Shown here one piece after another: positions 54,223 to 64,000 of a DNA stretch of 64,000 nucleotides. Numbering within the stretch: position 1 is the stretch's first letter; each line of letters begins with the position of its first letter. The notes beneath the pieces are model-generated. The model was not told the origin of the DNA and did not search any database. It saw only the letters and a program-made list of their open reading frames with translations. The DNA is from Fictibacillus solisalsi. GTDB lineage: Bacteria > Bacillota > Bacilli > Bacillales > Fictibacillaceae. The stretch lies in NCBI RefSeq assembly GCF_900103485.1, contig NZ_FNHW01000001.1, positions 2,439,057 to 2,503,056 of the forward strand, read 5' to 3'. Both the position numbers and the translations under genes were made by a program.

Positions 54223-54264
54223 AAAAACAGGAGGGTAACTGAAGTGACCCCTCCTGTTTTTTTC
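54223..54264. terminator. Terminator after ssp gene
   Basis: AAAACAGGAGGGT pairs with ACCCCTCCTGTTTT, with T-runs. Confidence 0.85.
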
Positions 54265-54287
54265 TTTTCTTTGTTGGATGCGACGTC

Positions 54288-55595
<1,308 letters not shown>

Positions 55596-55638
55596 TCATC
55601 TCTCCTTCTTAATATGTATTTGTTTTTTAAGAGCCTAT

Positions 55639-55788
55639 AAAAAAGACCCCTTCCAAAAGAAGAGGTCGCAGTTTACACCGTCGGCTCTCATCTTTCAGAA
55701 CATACTGTTCTGCTGAAATTAGCACCATGCATAACTGCTGGTTGCCGGGTTTCATAGGGTCAGTCCCTCCACCTCTCTGGATAAGATA
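55639..55788 (-). promoter_or_regulatory. SAM-I (S-box) riboswitch of metY
   Basis: Minus strand reads CTTATCCAGAGAGGTGGAGG, GGACTGACCC, AACCCGGCAACC, GGTGCTAATTTC, then GATGAGAG closing P1, followed by a terminator (GACCTCTTC pairs with GAAGGGGTC, then T-run at 55639-55669). SAM binding should stop metY transcription. Confidence 0.96.
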
Positions 55789-55812
55789 CATCTGAATATT
55801 AAGTTAGTTTGA

Positions 55813-55841
55813 ATAATACTGAATTTTATCCTTCGTGTCAA
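55813..55841 (-). promoter_or_regulatory. Promoter of the SAM riboswitch
   Basis: Minus-strand TTGACA and TATTAT with a 17-base spacer, about 25 bases before the riboswitch. Confidence 0.85.
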
Positions 55842-55923
55842 TTGTTTTTTTACCAGCAAAAACGGACCTCTTTCTTTATTTACTACAAAAAATAAATCCC
55901 ATCGGCTGCATTGCCGTTAGGAT

Positions 55924-56565
55924 TTAAGCATTTTTATCTTCAGAAATCAGGTATTTGCAATAGGTGCCGCCTTTTGCCAAGCACTGTGTCCGTTCGACCT
56001 TCTCTGTTCCAAGCATTCTTTGGAACAGAGACAGTTCACAGGAACAGGCCTGTTGGTATTCATTCGCGACTTTGGCAATAGGGCAGTTAAACTCCTTTAG
56101 TTCAAACTGTCCGTCTGCGGTCTTTTCCCATTCCACCATATAGCCGGCTTCATTTTGGATCGCGGCGAGTTCGGCAACTTTTTCCTCGAAGCTTTTATTC
56201 TCCATCCGTTTTTTATACTTTTCATTCAAGCGGTTTTCCCGGCGTACAAACAGTTCGTGGACCGTTTCATCGCCTGCAATTTCCTGGATATCCTTCATAA
56301 ACTCCACTGTCAGACCGGAGTAATTGCGGGGAAACTGTTCATCCGCTGCTTCGGATAACTGATACACACTCAGCGGGCGGCCCATTGCCTGCCGAACAAG
56401 AGTGGATTCTATCAGTCGGTCTCTCTCTAATGTATTTAAATGGCGGCGTACAGCCATTTCGGTAATCCCGAGCTGGCCCGCCATTTCCGTAACGGTTAAT
56501 TTTCGATATCGCTTCAATAAATGAATGAGTTCTGAACGGGTAGAGGTGTTATTAGCTATAGCCAT
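55924..56565 (-). CDS. HTH regulator with C-terminal cysteine cluster (SufR-like)
   Basis: A 213-aa DeoR/ArsR-type regulator: winged HTH at about 15-65 (KLTVTEMAGQLGITEMAVRRHLNTL), a helical linker, and a C-terminal Cys cluster (FNCPIAKVA, CSCELSLFQ, QCLAKGGTYC) of the type that holds an Fe-S cluster in SufR. Its target is unknown; it neighbours the metY unit. Confidence 0.8.
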   Translation of the reverse strand: MAIANNTSTRSELIHLLKRYRKLTVTEMAGQLGITEMAVRRHLNTLERDRLIESTLVRQAMGRPLSVYQLSEAADEQFPRNYSGLTVEFMKDIQEIAGDETVHELFVRRENRLNEKYKKRMENKSFEEKVAELAAIQNEAGYMVEWEKTADGQFELKEFNCPIAKVANEYQQACSCELSLFQRMLGTEKVERTQCLAKGGTYCKYLISEDKNA

Positions 56566-56646
56566 AAACCATCACCTTCCTTACCCCTATCTTACAATAT
56601 CAATCATCAAAAGTACATTTTAAACAAAAATGTTTAAAAACGCTGC

Positions 56647-57096
56647 TTATTGTTGATCCTCCGGTAAAAACGCTGAAACAGGACCCAGTTCTTTTTCAAT
56701 GTAGCTTCGTACTCTGAAAGGGAAGTTCTTCAGTGGCTCTCTGTTGGCTGCCAGTATAGAATGGATGGCATCATGATCCACATTTGAGAACTCCTGCACA
56801 AGCATCTTCCTTAGTGAGATGACCTGTTTTAAACCTTTTGCGTCTGACGTGGTGATGACTTTCTCATCTTCCAAAATATCAAGGATGTCATCATAGCTGC
56901 CCGGGTCCCTCATAATAAATCCATCAATCATTGCATTCCCCACATCCATCATGCCTTCAATAATGACATGTGCCGATCGTTCCAATGCCAATTTCTCAAT
57001 GGAAGATCCGCTGGCTGAAAGTTCATCCAGATGCTTCAGCAAAAATTCAAGATATACCAGGTTTTGTTCGATTTTCTTTCTGTCTACAAAATACAT
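56647..57096 (-). CDS. yutE: YutE, DUF86/HepT-like protein
   Basis: A 149-aa helical protein (MYFVDRKKIEQNLVYLEFLL, GNAMIDGFIMRDPGSYDD). HepT toxins use RX4HXY; here the place reads RKMLVQEF, lacking His and Tyr, and no MntA antitoxin gene is adjacent. It is thus probably not an active toxin. The start at 57096 has AGGGTGG upstream. Confidence 0.87.
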   Translation of the reverse strand: MYFVDRKKIEQNLVYLEFLLKHLDELSASGSSIEKLALERSAHVIIEGMMDVGNAMIDGFIMRDPGSYDDILDILEDEKVITTSDAKGLKQVISLRKMLVQEFSNVDHDAIHSILAANREPLKNFPFRVRSYIEKELGPVSAFLPEDQQ

Positions 57097-57249
57097 AGCA
57101 TCCACCCTGCCTTGTTAATGTCCTTCCTTTTTAGTTTATCACAAAACGGAATACAAATTGGGTGAGCAGGCTGCTATTTGCAACTTTTAAGTTGTCTGCT
57201 ATGATGAAATGGAAAAGAAGCAACTGGCCGATGGCAAGGAGGGCTGAAC

Positions 57250-57519
57250 ATGGCAGAAGAACGTTTTTTTCTATACGACGATACAGAAAAATCAGAAACG
57301 CGATTTGTCAGCTTCATGGGTACAAACACGCGATTTGATCTAGCCATTGTCAAAACAGGAAGACACTATGGCAAGAGCTTAATCCTCGATATGCAAGGCA
57401 GCCGTTTTGCCATTATTGGAGAGGATGATCTGGATGAAGAAGGCTATCTTGAGCATGCCTACAATCTGACGGAGGAAGACGCTCAGGAACTTCGGGAATT
57501 TTTATATGAAACCCTATAA
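57250..57519 (+). CDS. DUF3055 protein
   Basis: An 89-aa acidic cytoplasmic protein beginning MAEERFFLYDDTEKSETRFV. DUF3055, function unknown, restricted to Bacillaceae. AAGGAGGG precedes the ATG. Confidence 0.82.
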   Translation: MAEERFFLYDDTEKSETRFVSFMGTNTRFDLAIVKTGRHYGKSLILDMQGSRFAIIGEDDLDEEGYLEHAYNLTEEDAQELREFLYETL

Positions 57520-57607
57520 TGGAAATTTTTAAAACCTGAACAAAAAAGCCATTCCGTGGGCAATGTAAGAAGGATGGAAAATTCCATCCTGATCCTGCCT
57601 GAAGGGA

Positions 57608-57901
57608 ATGGTTGTTTTGTATAACAAGGATGAAGAAACCTATACGGACTTTTCCAATGTTGAAACGGGAAGGCGCTATGTTCTTCCAGAAGACCTTCCG
57701 GAAGGGCCTTATGGCTCGCCCATCAATGCAAAACTTGGAAAATCAACACCATGGAAGGAAAACCAACGGACTTATAGTGCATTTAACTATGAGTACAAAA
57801 ATCTCCACGAAGGGCTGGAACGCCAATTTCCGGGTGCCCATCCAACGCATGATGATCCCGATGAAAATACAGAAGAACCATACCAAAACTTTAAGGCGTA
57901 A
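57608..57901 (+). CDS. Hypothetical cytosolic protein, up to 97 aa
   Basis: Reads MVVLYNKDEETYTDFSNVE, ends EEPYQNFKA; hydrophilic, Pro/Asn-rich, likely loosely folded. AAGGGA abuts the ATG, so a TTG at 57617 (LYNKDEE) with better spacing may be the true start. A GGATGGAA/TTCCATCC hairpin lies just upstream. Family not recognised. Confidence 0.65.
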   Translation: MVVLYNKDEETYTDFSNVETGRRYVLPEDLPEGPYGSPINAKLGKSTPWKENQRTYSAFNYEYKNLHEGLERQFPGAHPTHDDPDENTEEPYQNFKA

Positions 57902-57910
57902 GGCAATGCA

Positions 57911-57943
57911 AATAACCCCCTATTTACCGGGGGTTATTTTTTT
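57911..57943. terminator. Bidirectional terminator before yutD end
   Basis: AATAACCCCC pairs with GGGGGTTATT, with a T-run. Confidence 0.9.
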
Positions 57944-58201
57944 CAGGACAAAATAAGGACAGCCAAAATTGCAGTACTCATAAATGTATTCCGGAAGAGT
58001 GCTGATCTTTGTGTCATATGTCGCTTTATCATGGCCATCGTCAAAAAAGCCGCGCAGACGAAGCTGTTCATAGCCAATATCGCCAACCAGATAATCGTAT
58101 TTATGTAAAATTTCACTATACCTTGACTTCAACTGTTCCTCGTCAAAGGCCTCTTTGTTATTTTCTACCAGTTCGTAGCAATGCTCACCGATACAAATCA
58201 T
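57920..58201 (-). CDS. yutD: YutD, DUF1027 protein
   Basis: A 93-aa protein, MICIGEHCYELVENNKEAFDE, ending YEYCNFGCPYFVLKK. Matches YutD; a CxxxC lies near the end. Role unknown. GTGAGTT-type site precedes the ATG. Confidence 0.9.
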   Translation of the reverse strand: MICIGEHCYELVENNKEAFDEEQLKSRYSEILHKYDYLVGDIGYEQLRLRGFFDDGHDKATYDTKISTLPEYIYEYCNFGCPYFVLKKITPGK

Positions 58202-58312
58202 GAACTCACCTCACCCTTATAGTTTACCACGTCCGTTAAAAATACAGCCAACAATTTCTTTGTAAAAAGTTCATTATTGTGGTCACCCTAAGGGGAAGGA
58301 GGTGAAATCCAC

Positions 58313-58960
58313 ATGAAAAAGAAACTGGCTGCTCCCCTGATTTTTTGTATTGCTTTGTTAGCGGCCTGCTCAGATGATGATACAAGAAAAGAAACAACAA
58401 CCGGATATAAATTTTCCAATACCAATTATAAAAAGTACAAAAATGATAATGATACGATGGGAACCGACAGAAGATATGGGGATTTTGGCTATGTGCGCCA
58501 TGAATACAAAGGAGAAAACGCGAAACCCCTTTCCGCCAACCAAATACCGAAAATGGACCGCCAAAAATTGGCGGACATGATTACCGACATGGCCGTCCGC
58601 CTGCCGAACATCAAGGACATGGCTGTCCTGGTGACCGATGAAGAGGTTCTAATGGCCTATCAAACGACCAGCAAGAACAGAATGGCGATCGCCGACAACG
58701 TAAAAAGAACAGCTTTCTCAGTTGTCCCCCGCTATTACCATGTCTATGTGTCCGATAAAAAAGGGATGATCGGGAAGCTTGAACAGTACCGCTCCGTGAA
58801 CTACGACACCGACAATGCGGAAGGTATTATTGACCGGCTGATCAAAGAGATGAAGCAGTCACCACAAGGCTACAAAGTGAGTGATGGCGAGAATCCGAAT
58901 GGTGAAATGAAGGGTGAAAATGAAAATATGTCCAATACGGATATGAACAGAAATAAATAA
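58313..58960 (+). CDS. yutC: YutC, YhcN/YlaJ-type sporulation lipoprotein
   Basis: A 215-aa lipoprotein: signal with lipobox LLAAC (Cys20), then a YhcN/YlaJ domain (ITDMAVRLPNIKDMAVLVTDEEVLMAYQ...). Members sit in the spore inner membrane. AAGGAGG precedes the ATG. Confidence 0.9.
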   Translation: MKKKLAAPLIFCIALLAACSDDDTRKETTTGYKFSNTNYKKYKNDNDTMGTDRRYGDFGYVRHEYKGENAKPLSANQIPKMDRQKLADMITDMAVRLPNIKDMAVLVTDEEVLMAYQTTSKNRMAIADNVKRTAFSVVPRYYHVYVSDKKGMIGKLEQYRSVNYDTDNAEGIIDRLIKEMKQSPQGYKVSDGENPNGEMKGENENMSNTDMNRNK

Positions 58961-58990
58961 AAAAAAGCCGGATGCAAATCCCGGCTTTTT
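58959..58990. terminator. Bidirectional terminator yutC/lipA
   Basis: AAAAAGCCGG pairs with CCGGCTTTTT across 11 bases. Confidence 0.85.
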
Positions 58991-58992
58991 CT

Positions 58993-59886
58993 TTAGTTGC
59001 TTTGTACTGCTTTATTGGCTGCATTAACCTGCTCATCTGCATGATAAGAAGAGCGCACAAGCGGCCCAGCTTCACAGTGCTTAAACCCTTTGCTAAGCGC
59101 AATTTTGCGAAGTTCAGCAAACTCATCAGGGTGGTAGTACTTTTGAACCTTTAAATGTTTTTTGGTTGGCTGCAAATACTGCCCTACCGTTACGATATCC
59201 ACATTGTTGGCACGGAGATCGTCAAAAGTTTCAATAATTTCCTCCCACGTTTCTCCAAGTCCAATCATGATACTGGATTTTGTAGGAATGTTCGCGTTCA
59301 TTTCTTTTGCTCGACGCAAAAATTCGAGTGTCCGCTCATATGTCGCACGTGCACGGACTCTTGGAGTCAGGCGTTTGACGGTTTCAATGTTGTGGTTCAT
59401 GATATCGGGTTTGGCATCCATCAATGTTTCAAGATTCTCATAAACCCCCATCATGTCAGAAGGCAATACTTCAATAGAGCAGAACGGATTGCGTTTGCGG
59501 ATGGCCCGTACAGTTTCAGCAAAAACTGTTGCTCCGCCATCTTTCAAATCATCTCGTGCAACCGCTGTAATTACCACATGTTTTAATCCCATTTGTTCCA
59601 CCGATTCGGCCACGCGTTCCGGTTCCTGTAAGTCAAGCTCTGTCGGCAGTCCTGTTTTCACCGCACAAAAACGGCATGCACGCGTGCACACATCACCCAG
59701 TATCATAAATGTTGCTGTTTTTCTTACTGCCCAGCATTCATGAATATTGGGACATCTTGCTTCTTCACAAACGGTATGTAACTTCTTCTCGCGCATCATT
59801 TTCTTGAGGCCCTTATAGTTATCATTTGTGTTCAGCTTTATTTTTAGCCATTCCGGTTTCCGGATGTGCTCTTCCTTCTTAGCCAA
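58993..59886 (-). CDS. lipA: Lipoyl synthase
   Basis: A 297-aa radical-SAM enzyme inserting sulfur into octanoyl-protein. Both clusters' motifs are intact: [12 protein letters not shown] and CTRACRFC. The TTG at 59886 ([14 protein letters not shown]) has GGAG eight bases upstream; a GTG at 59895 overlaps that site. Needs Fe-S supply such as YutI/YutM here. Confidence 0.96.
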   Translation of the reverse strand: MAKKEEHIRKPEWLKIKLNTNDNYKGLKKMMREKKLHTVCEEARCPNIHECWAVRKTATFMILGDVCTRACRFCAVKTGLPTELDLQEPERVAESVEQMGLKHVVITAVARDDLKDGGATVFAETVRAIRKRNPFCSIEVLPSDMMGVYENLETLMDAKPDIMNHNIETVKRLTPRVRARATYERTLEFLRRAKEMNANIPTKSSIMIGLGETWEEIIETFDDLRANNVDIVTVGQYLQPTKKHLKVQKYYHPDEFAELRKIALSKGFKHCEAGPLVRSSYHADEQVNAANKAVQSN

Positions 59887-60080
59887 GATCCTCACTCCAA
59901 TTCTTCATCATCCAGCACAACAGATTTCAGTCATGCTGTAAAAGTAGAGATACATTAGAACTTTAACATACATGCGAAAAAAACTCCAATCACGGATATT
60001 TCCATCATTTATATAAAATGAAATTTCTTATAGCAACCAAACTAAAGGTATGATGCAGGAAAGGAGTTGATATACTCACC

Positions 60081-61082
60081 ATGAAAAAATGGCTAACATT
60101 TTTCTTAGTTGCTTCATGCATCGGGTTCATTCTGCCCGTTAAACAAGCACAGGCTGTGACTCCTTCATACAGTAAAGAAGACGTCCAGCGGCTCGCTCTT
60201 TATAAAAAAATGGAAACCATCACCAACATACCCTGGTACTACTTTGCAGGTGTTGACCAGTACGAAAGAAGTGTCCGGCGTGCAAGAACCGACCTGCCCA
60301 AAGTTTCAGGGCTAGTGGGCATTTATTTCTCCCCCATTCAGTGGTCCGGGCCTCTTAATCCCAATATGGATGATAAGAACCCTGGTTCCATCCGGATTTT
60401 TGGCGGAGCCGGCATGGACGGAAATAACGACGGAATTGCTGACCGTAATAATGATGAAGATTTGCTTTATACCTTTTCCGATTTCATTGGTAAATACGGC
60501 TTTGATGAAGAGAATTTTAAAATCGGCTTATGGGACTTTTACAGACGAGATAAAGCCGTCAGTATCATCATGGAAAACGCTAAAATCTATAAATCGTATG
60601 GAACGGTGGCACTCACCCGGCACGCGTTTGTTGTTCCTCTTCGCTCCAATTACAGCTTCAAAAATACTTGGGGAGACCGGCGGGGATATGGTGGTCTGCG
60701 CATCCATGAAGGCACCGACATTTTTGCCAATTACGGCGTTCCTGTTAAAGCAACCTCATATGGGGTTGTAGAAACAAAAGGATGGAACCGGTTTGGCGGC
60801 TGGCGGATCGGAATTCGTGATATCAACAATGTTTATCACTATTTCGCCCACCTTTCCAGCTTTAATAAAGGCATAAAAAAGGGAAGTATTGTTGAACCAG
60901 GGATGATCGTCGGTTATGTGGGAAGTTCCGGATACGGGCCACCCGGCACCTCCGGTAAGTTTCCACCTCATTTGCATTATGGCATGTATCGGGATAACGG
61001 CTATACCGAATGGGCATTTGATCCCTATCCTTACCTGCGTGCCTGGGAACGGCAGGAGCGACTAGCAAGCAGAAGCCATTAA
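60081..61082 (+). CDS. lytH: LytH-type L-Ala-D-Glu endopeptidase (YunA)
   Basis: A 333-aa secreted M23 peptidase. Signal ends at KQAQA. Zinc motifs: RIHEGTDIFA (HxxxD) and FPPHLHYGMY (HxH). In B. subtilis LytH trims spore cortex stem peptides to L-Ala under sigma-K. AAGGAGTTG precedes the ATG. Confidence 0.9.
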   Translation: MKKWLTFFLVASCIGFILPVKQAQAVTPSYSKEDVQRLALYKKMETITNIPWYYFAGVDQYERSVRRARTDLPKVSGLVGIYFSPIQWSGPLNPNMDDKNPGSIRIFGGAGMDGNNDGIADRNNDEDLLYTFSDFIGKYGFDEENFKIGLWDFYRRDKAVSIIMENAKIYKSYGTVALTRHAFVVPLRSNYSFKNTWGDRRGYGGLRIHEGTDIFANYGVPVKATSYGVVETKGWNRFGGWRIGIRDINNVYHYFAHLSSFNKGIKKGSIVEPGMIVGYVGSSGYGPPGTSGKFPPHLHYGMYRDNGYTEWAFDPYPYLRAWERQERLASRSH

Positions 61083-61120
61083 AAAAATCCACCCGGCATT
61101 TGAGACCGGGTGGATTTTTT
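61081..61120. terminator. Bidirectional terminator lytH/metS
   Basis: AAATCCACCCGG pairs with CCGGGTGGATTT, with a T-run. Confidence 0.9.
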
Positions 61121-61126
61121 TATTCG

Positions 61127-61234
61127 TTATCGGGATCGCCTGGAAACACGTACCACATTCAGAATACTTGCCACCAGTCCGCCCCAGATGATCACCATAC
61201 CAACAAGCATCATGATAATTGCACTTCCTGACAT
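61127..61234 (-). CDS. metS: MetS-type NSS transporter small subunit
   Basis: A 35-aa single-helix protein (MSGSAIIMMLVGMVIIWGGL, then NVVRVSRRSR). This matches the MetS family of small subunits needed by some sodium-dependent methionine/alanine importers. Its ATG shares one base with the metP stop (TGATG). Confidence 0.85.
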   Translation of the reverse strand: MSGSAIIMMLVGMVIIWGGLVASILNVVRVSRRSR

Positions 61235-62736
61235 CAGATGACCCCCCTTTTCTCTTCCTCTGCCTGTGATTTCCATCCTTTGATTGAGAAGAGGATCCCA
61301 ATAATAATAACAGCTGCAGCGACAAGCCAGCCTGCATAAGTCACAAGTTCAGTGGGATATTTGCCATAATTGGCTGCAATGTTTTGCTTGATGTTGTCAT
61401 ACATCATGTAGCCCAGAACAAAGGGTGTGATGATGCCGAGGCAGAATTTCCACCACCATCCTGTCCGGAGATCAGATACGTCGTTCGCATGGCTCTGTAA
61501 ACCTTTCAGTTGTTTGAAGAACCAGCCAACGAGGATGACTTCAACTAAACCAGCCATGGTGATACCAAAGTTATTAATAAAATAATCCACGATATCGAGG
61601 AAATACATGCCTCCGTTTGTCGCGTAAAGAAGCGAAATTGCGGTGGCGATAATGCCTCCGGCCAGTACTGCTTTTGTACGAGAGACATTAAACTTTTCCT
61701 GTACTGCAGCTACATACGTTTCACAGATGGAAATTAGAGATGTCATTCCGGCAAAGATAAGGGAAAGGAAGAACAAGATTCCGAACAGCCCATTTAGCCC
61801 CGGGAATTCATTGATAATGCTTGGAAACACTACAAAAGCAAGTCCAATACCGCTCTTTACCACCTCATCCACCGGCACGCCCTGCTGCATGGCCATGAAA
61901 CCTAATGCAGCGAACACACCAATCCCCGCTAGCAATTCAAATCCTGAATTCGCAAAAGCCGTAATAAATGCATTGTTATTGATATCCGACTTTTTCGGAA
62001 GATAACTGGAATACGTTACCATAATGGCAAAAGCAATGGATAAAGAGAAGAAAATCTGGCCATACGCGGCTACCCATACTTTCCCGTCTGCAATCTTACT
62101 CCAATCCGGCTTGAAGAATGCCTCCAGTCCCTGTACCGCTCCATCAAGGGTCAAGGCTCGGATGACAATGATTAAAAACATAATCACAAGTGATGGTATA
62201 AAAATTTTATTTAGTCGCTCAATCCCTTTGGATACGCCTCTATAAAGTACAAAAAGAGTAACCATCCAGACGAAAAGAAGCGGAACCATGATTCCTGGAA
62301 CCAAACCGCCAATTTCTCCCTGCTTTTCAGAAAGTTTTAAAACCTTTCCAAAGAAAAAGCCTTCTGTATCCGTTCCCCACTGGGTTCCGAACGAATAGAT
62401 ACAGAACTTTACCGCCCAAGCGATAATGACCGCATAATAGGTCGAAATGACAAAGGCAATCAATACCTGCCACCAGCCTACCCATTCTGCTTTTTTACTG
62501 ATTCTGAAAAAGGAAAGCGGTGCCGAGCCTCTAAACTTGTGCCCGATCGTAAATTCCAGAATCAAAATAGGAATCCCTGCTGTCAAGAGCGCAAATAAAT
62601 AAGGAAAAAAGAAGGCTCCTCCACCATTATCATAGGCTACCGCGGGGAATCTCCAAATATTACCCAGTCCAACAGCCGACCCTACTGCTGCGAGAATAAA
62701 GCCATATCTTGATCCCCATTGTTGTCTCTTTTCCAT
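61234..62736 (-). CDS. metP: NSS-family sodium-dependent amino acid transporter (MetP type)
   Basis: A 500-aa transporter of the LeuT fold with about 12 helices. Helix 1 GFILAAVGSAVGLGNIWRFP carries the sodium and substrate contacts. Coupled to metS, suggesting methionine or alanine uptake. The ATG at 62736 has AGGGGGC upstream. Confidence 0.92.
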   Translation of the reverse strand: MEKRQQWGSRYGFILAAVGSAVGLGNIWRFPAVAYDNGGGAFFFPYLFALLTAGIPILILEFTIGHKFRGSAPLSFFRISKKAEWVGWWQVLIAFVISTYYAVIIAWAVKFCIYSFGTQWGTDTEGFFFGKVLKLSEKQGEIGGLVPGIMVPLLFVWMVTLFVLYRGVSKGIERLNKIFIPSLVIMFLIIVIRALTLDGAVQGLEAFFKPDWSKIADGKVWVAAYGQIFFSLSIAFAIMVTYSSYLPKKSDINNNAFITAFANSGFELLAGIGVFAALGFMAMQQGVPVDEVVKSGIGLAFVVFPSIINEFPGLNGLFGILFFLSLIFAGMTSLISICETYVAAVQEKFNVSRTKAVLAGGIIATAISLLYATNGGMYFLDIVDYFINNFGITMAGLVEVILVGWFFKQLKGLQSHANDVSDLRTGWWWKFCLGIITPFVLGYMMYDNIKQNIAANYGKYPTELVTYAGWLVAAAVIIIGILFSIKGWKSQAEEEKRGVI

Positions 62737-62865
62737 TGAGTGCCCCCTAACTTGCAAGATATATGAAATAATTCAGATAATTTCGTCTCTAACTATACGC
62801 AGGTCTAGGCAAAAAGTCAAAGGTTTTTTGAATATTTTGTCGAATACCGCCCTTTATTACCTATA

Positions 62866-62904
62866 AAAAAGTCCTCCTTCCTGTGAGCGGAAAGAAGACT
62901 TCAT
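62866..62904 (-). terminator. Terminator after dfrA
   Basis: Minus strand AAGTCTTCTTTCC pairs with GGAAGGAGGACTT, then TTTTTT. Confidence 0.8.
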
Positions 62905-62908
62905 GATT

Positions 62909-63385
62909 TTAATTTTTTTCTAACGTGAGAAATTCATGCGGATATTTATTTTTTTCATCAAGAATCCCCGTTGTTCGGTCAATAATGTTCCATTCCGATT
63001 CATCATATTCCGGGAAGTAGGTATCGCCATCAAAAGACTCATCAATACGAGTAACGTACATACGCTCCACATAAGGCATAAATAGACGGAAGACCTCTGA
63101 CCCTCCAATTACGCAAAGCTCCGTGTCCTGCCTGTCCAGTGCATCCTGGACCGTGTGCAAAACGGTGCACCCCTCCGCCTGAAAGGATTCATCTCTTGTT
63201 AAGATAATGTTCTCACGTCCAGGCAGAGGTTTCCCAATGGATTCATAGGTCTTTCGGCCCATAAGAATAGGCTTGCCCATGGTTACTTTTTTAAAATGTT
63301 TCAAATCTGCGGGCAGATGCCATGGCAAATCATTCTGCTTTCCAATCAACCGGTTCCTGTCCATTGCGAACACGTAGGAAATCAT
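62909..63385 (-). CDS. dfrA: Dihydrofolate reductase
   Basis: A 158-aa enzyme making tetrahydrofolate. [28 protein letters not shown] carries the WHLP substrate loop; [16 protein letters not shown] and VIGGSEVF bind NADPH. Its start overlaps the thyA stop by four bases. Confidence 0.97.
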   Translation of the reverse strand: MISYVFAMDRNRLIGKQNDLPWHLPADLKHFKKVTMGKPILMGRKTYESIGKPLPGRENIILTRDESFQAEGCTVLHTVQDALDRQDTELCVIGGSEVFRLFMPYVERMYVTRIDESFDGDTYFPEYDESEWNIIDRTTGILDEKNKYPHEFLTLEKN

Positions 63386-64000
63386 ACCGAAACCTCGCCC
63401 TTGATTTTAGGATGATGTTCATAATTCACAAGCTCAAAATCATCAATCGTGAAATCAAAAATGGACTTCACGTCAGGGTTGAGCTTCATGACCGGCAGTG
63501 GCTTTGGATCTCTTGTCAACTGCAGCTTTACCTGATCCAGATGATTTGAATAAATATGAGCATCACCGACCGTATGGATAAATTCTCCCGGCTCGAGGTC
63601 GCACACCTGCGCAATCATCAGGGTTAACAAGGCATATGACGCAATATTAAACGGCACCCCAAGAAAAAGATCCGCCGACCGTTGATAAAGCTGGCAGGAT
63701 AATTTTCCATCTGCAACATAAAATTGAAAAAGGGTATGGCATGGCGGGAGTGCCATATTTGGAACATCAGCCGGGTTCCATGCAGAAACAAGCAGCCGTC
63801 TGGAGTCCGGGTTATGTTTGATGTCATGAATCAGATTGGAAATTTGGTCGATCGTTTCCCCATTCGGTGCCTGCCATGAACGCCATTGATGGCCGTACAC
63901 CGGGCCGAGATCGCCATTTTCATCAGCCCATTCATCCCAGATGGTTACGTTATGTTCACGCAAATAGGCAATGTTCGTATCTCCTTTTAAAAACCAAAGG
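63382..64000 (-). CDS. thyA: Thymidylate synthase, N-terminus beyond window
   Basis: At least 206 codons, open to the right edge. Catalytic Cys in [36 protein letters not shown] and DAHIYSNH are intact. The frame continues past 63963 ([16 protein letters not shown]), so the true start is outside. Makes dTMP; paired with dfrA, which recycles the dihydrofolate. Confidence 0.97.
   Translation of the reverse strand, partial: LWFLKGDTNIAYLREHNVTIWDEWADENGDLGPVYGHQWRSWQAPNGETIDQISNLIHDIKHNPDSRRLLVSAWNPADVPNMALPPCHTLFQFYVADGKLSCQLYQRSADLFLGVPFNIASYALLTLMIAQVCDLEPGEFIHTVGDAHIYSNHLDQVKLQLTRDPKPLPVMKLNPDVKSIFDFTIDDFELVNYEHHPKIKGEVSV

Overview
This is a chromosomal stretch from an endospore-forming Bacillaceae bacterium (Bacillus or Fictibacillus-like; the genus cannot be fixed from sequence alone). 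Gene order from about 6.3 kb to the right end follows the yugO-to-yunA arc of Bacillus subtilis, with local insertions and losses: yugO, yugN, pgi, yugJ, yuzA, yugI; yuiH, bioY, pepA, yuiD, yuiC, yuiB, yuiA; yumB, yumC; yutM, yuzB, yutJ, yuzD, yutI, thrB-thrC-hom, yutH, yutG, yutF, yutE, yutD, yutC, lipA, yunA. Spore genes occur throughout (cotH/cotG/cotB, a YjcZ-type protein, an alpha/beta SASP, YutC, YutH, a Spo0E-like phosphatase). No rRNA, tRNA, CRISPR array, prophage or insertion sequence was recognised.

Left end (1-6.2 kb): an edge-truncated serine hydrolase; then an unusual pair, a stand-alone SigI C-terminal domain with no sigma-2 region followed by an RsgI-type membrane anti-sigma protein with a long repetitive disordered tail; then the spore-coat kinase CotH facing its likely substrates, a Ser/Arg CotG-like protein and a CotB with a Gly-Thr-Gly-Arg/Lys repeat tract.

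6.3-18 kb: potassium channel, central metabolism (pgi, alcohol dehydrogenase, fumC), stress protein YugI, hydrolase YugF, a NifU/HEAT protein, and kynurenine catabolism (kynU-kynB without kynA).

18-23 kb: a biofilm-matrix island. tapA-sipW-tasA lies beside sinI and sinR, as in B. subtilis. Between them sits a second SinR/SlrR-type regulator overlapping an unknown 77-aa gene. GTTC-N8-GAAC inverted repeats lie between tapA and a divergent capA-like gene.

23-39 kb: several short genes of 32-56 residues, a BirA-box-controlled bioY, a TetR/MBL-hydrolase pair, an immune-inhibitor-A-like M6 protease, a CDF metal exporter, PepA, a cobalamin-binding protein without signal peptide, YuiABC, a Nudix hydrolase, NDH-2-like YumB (possible Rex site) and the ferredoxin-NADP reductase YumC.

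39-64 kb: a 1.5-kb insert carrying a DUF1259 gene, bracketed by the intact yutM (erpA/HesB-type) 3' end and a degenerate copy of it; aminofutalosine synthase mqnE behind a structured leader; an FMN riboswitch with an unusually long internal arm controlling ribU; the Fe-S genes yutM and yutI; the threonine operon with a CcpA cre-like site; a SAM-riboswitch metY; lipA, lytH/yunA, the metS-metP transporter pair, and dfrA-thyA running off the right edge. All assignments come from reading the sequence; no database search was possible.
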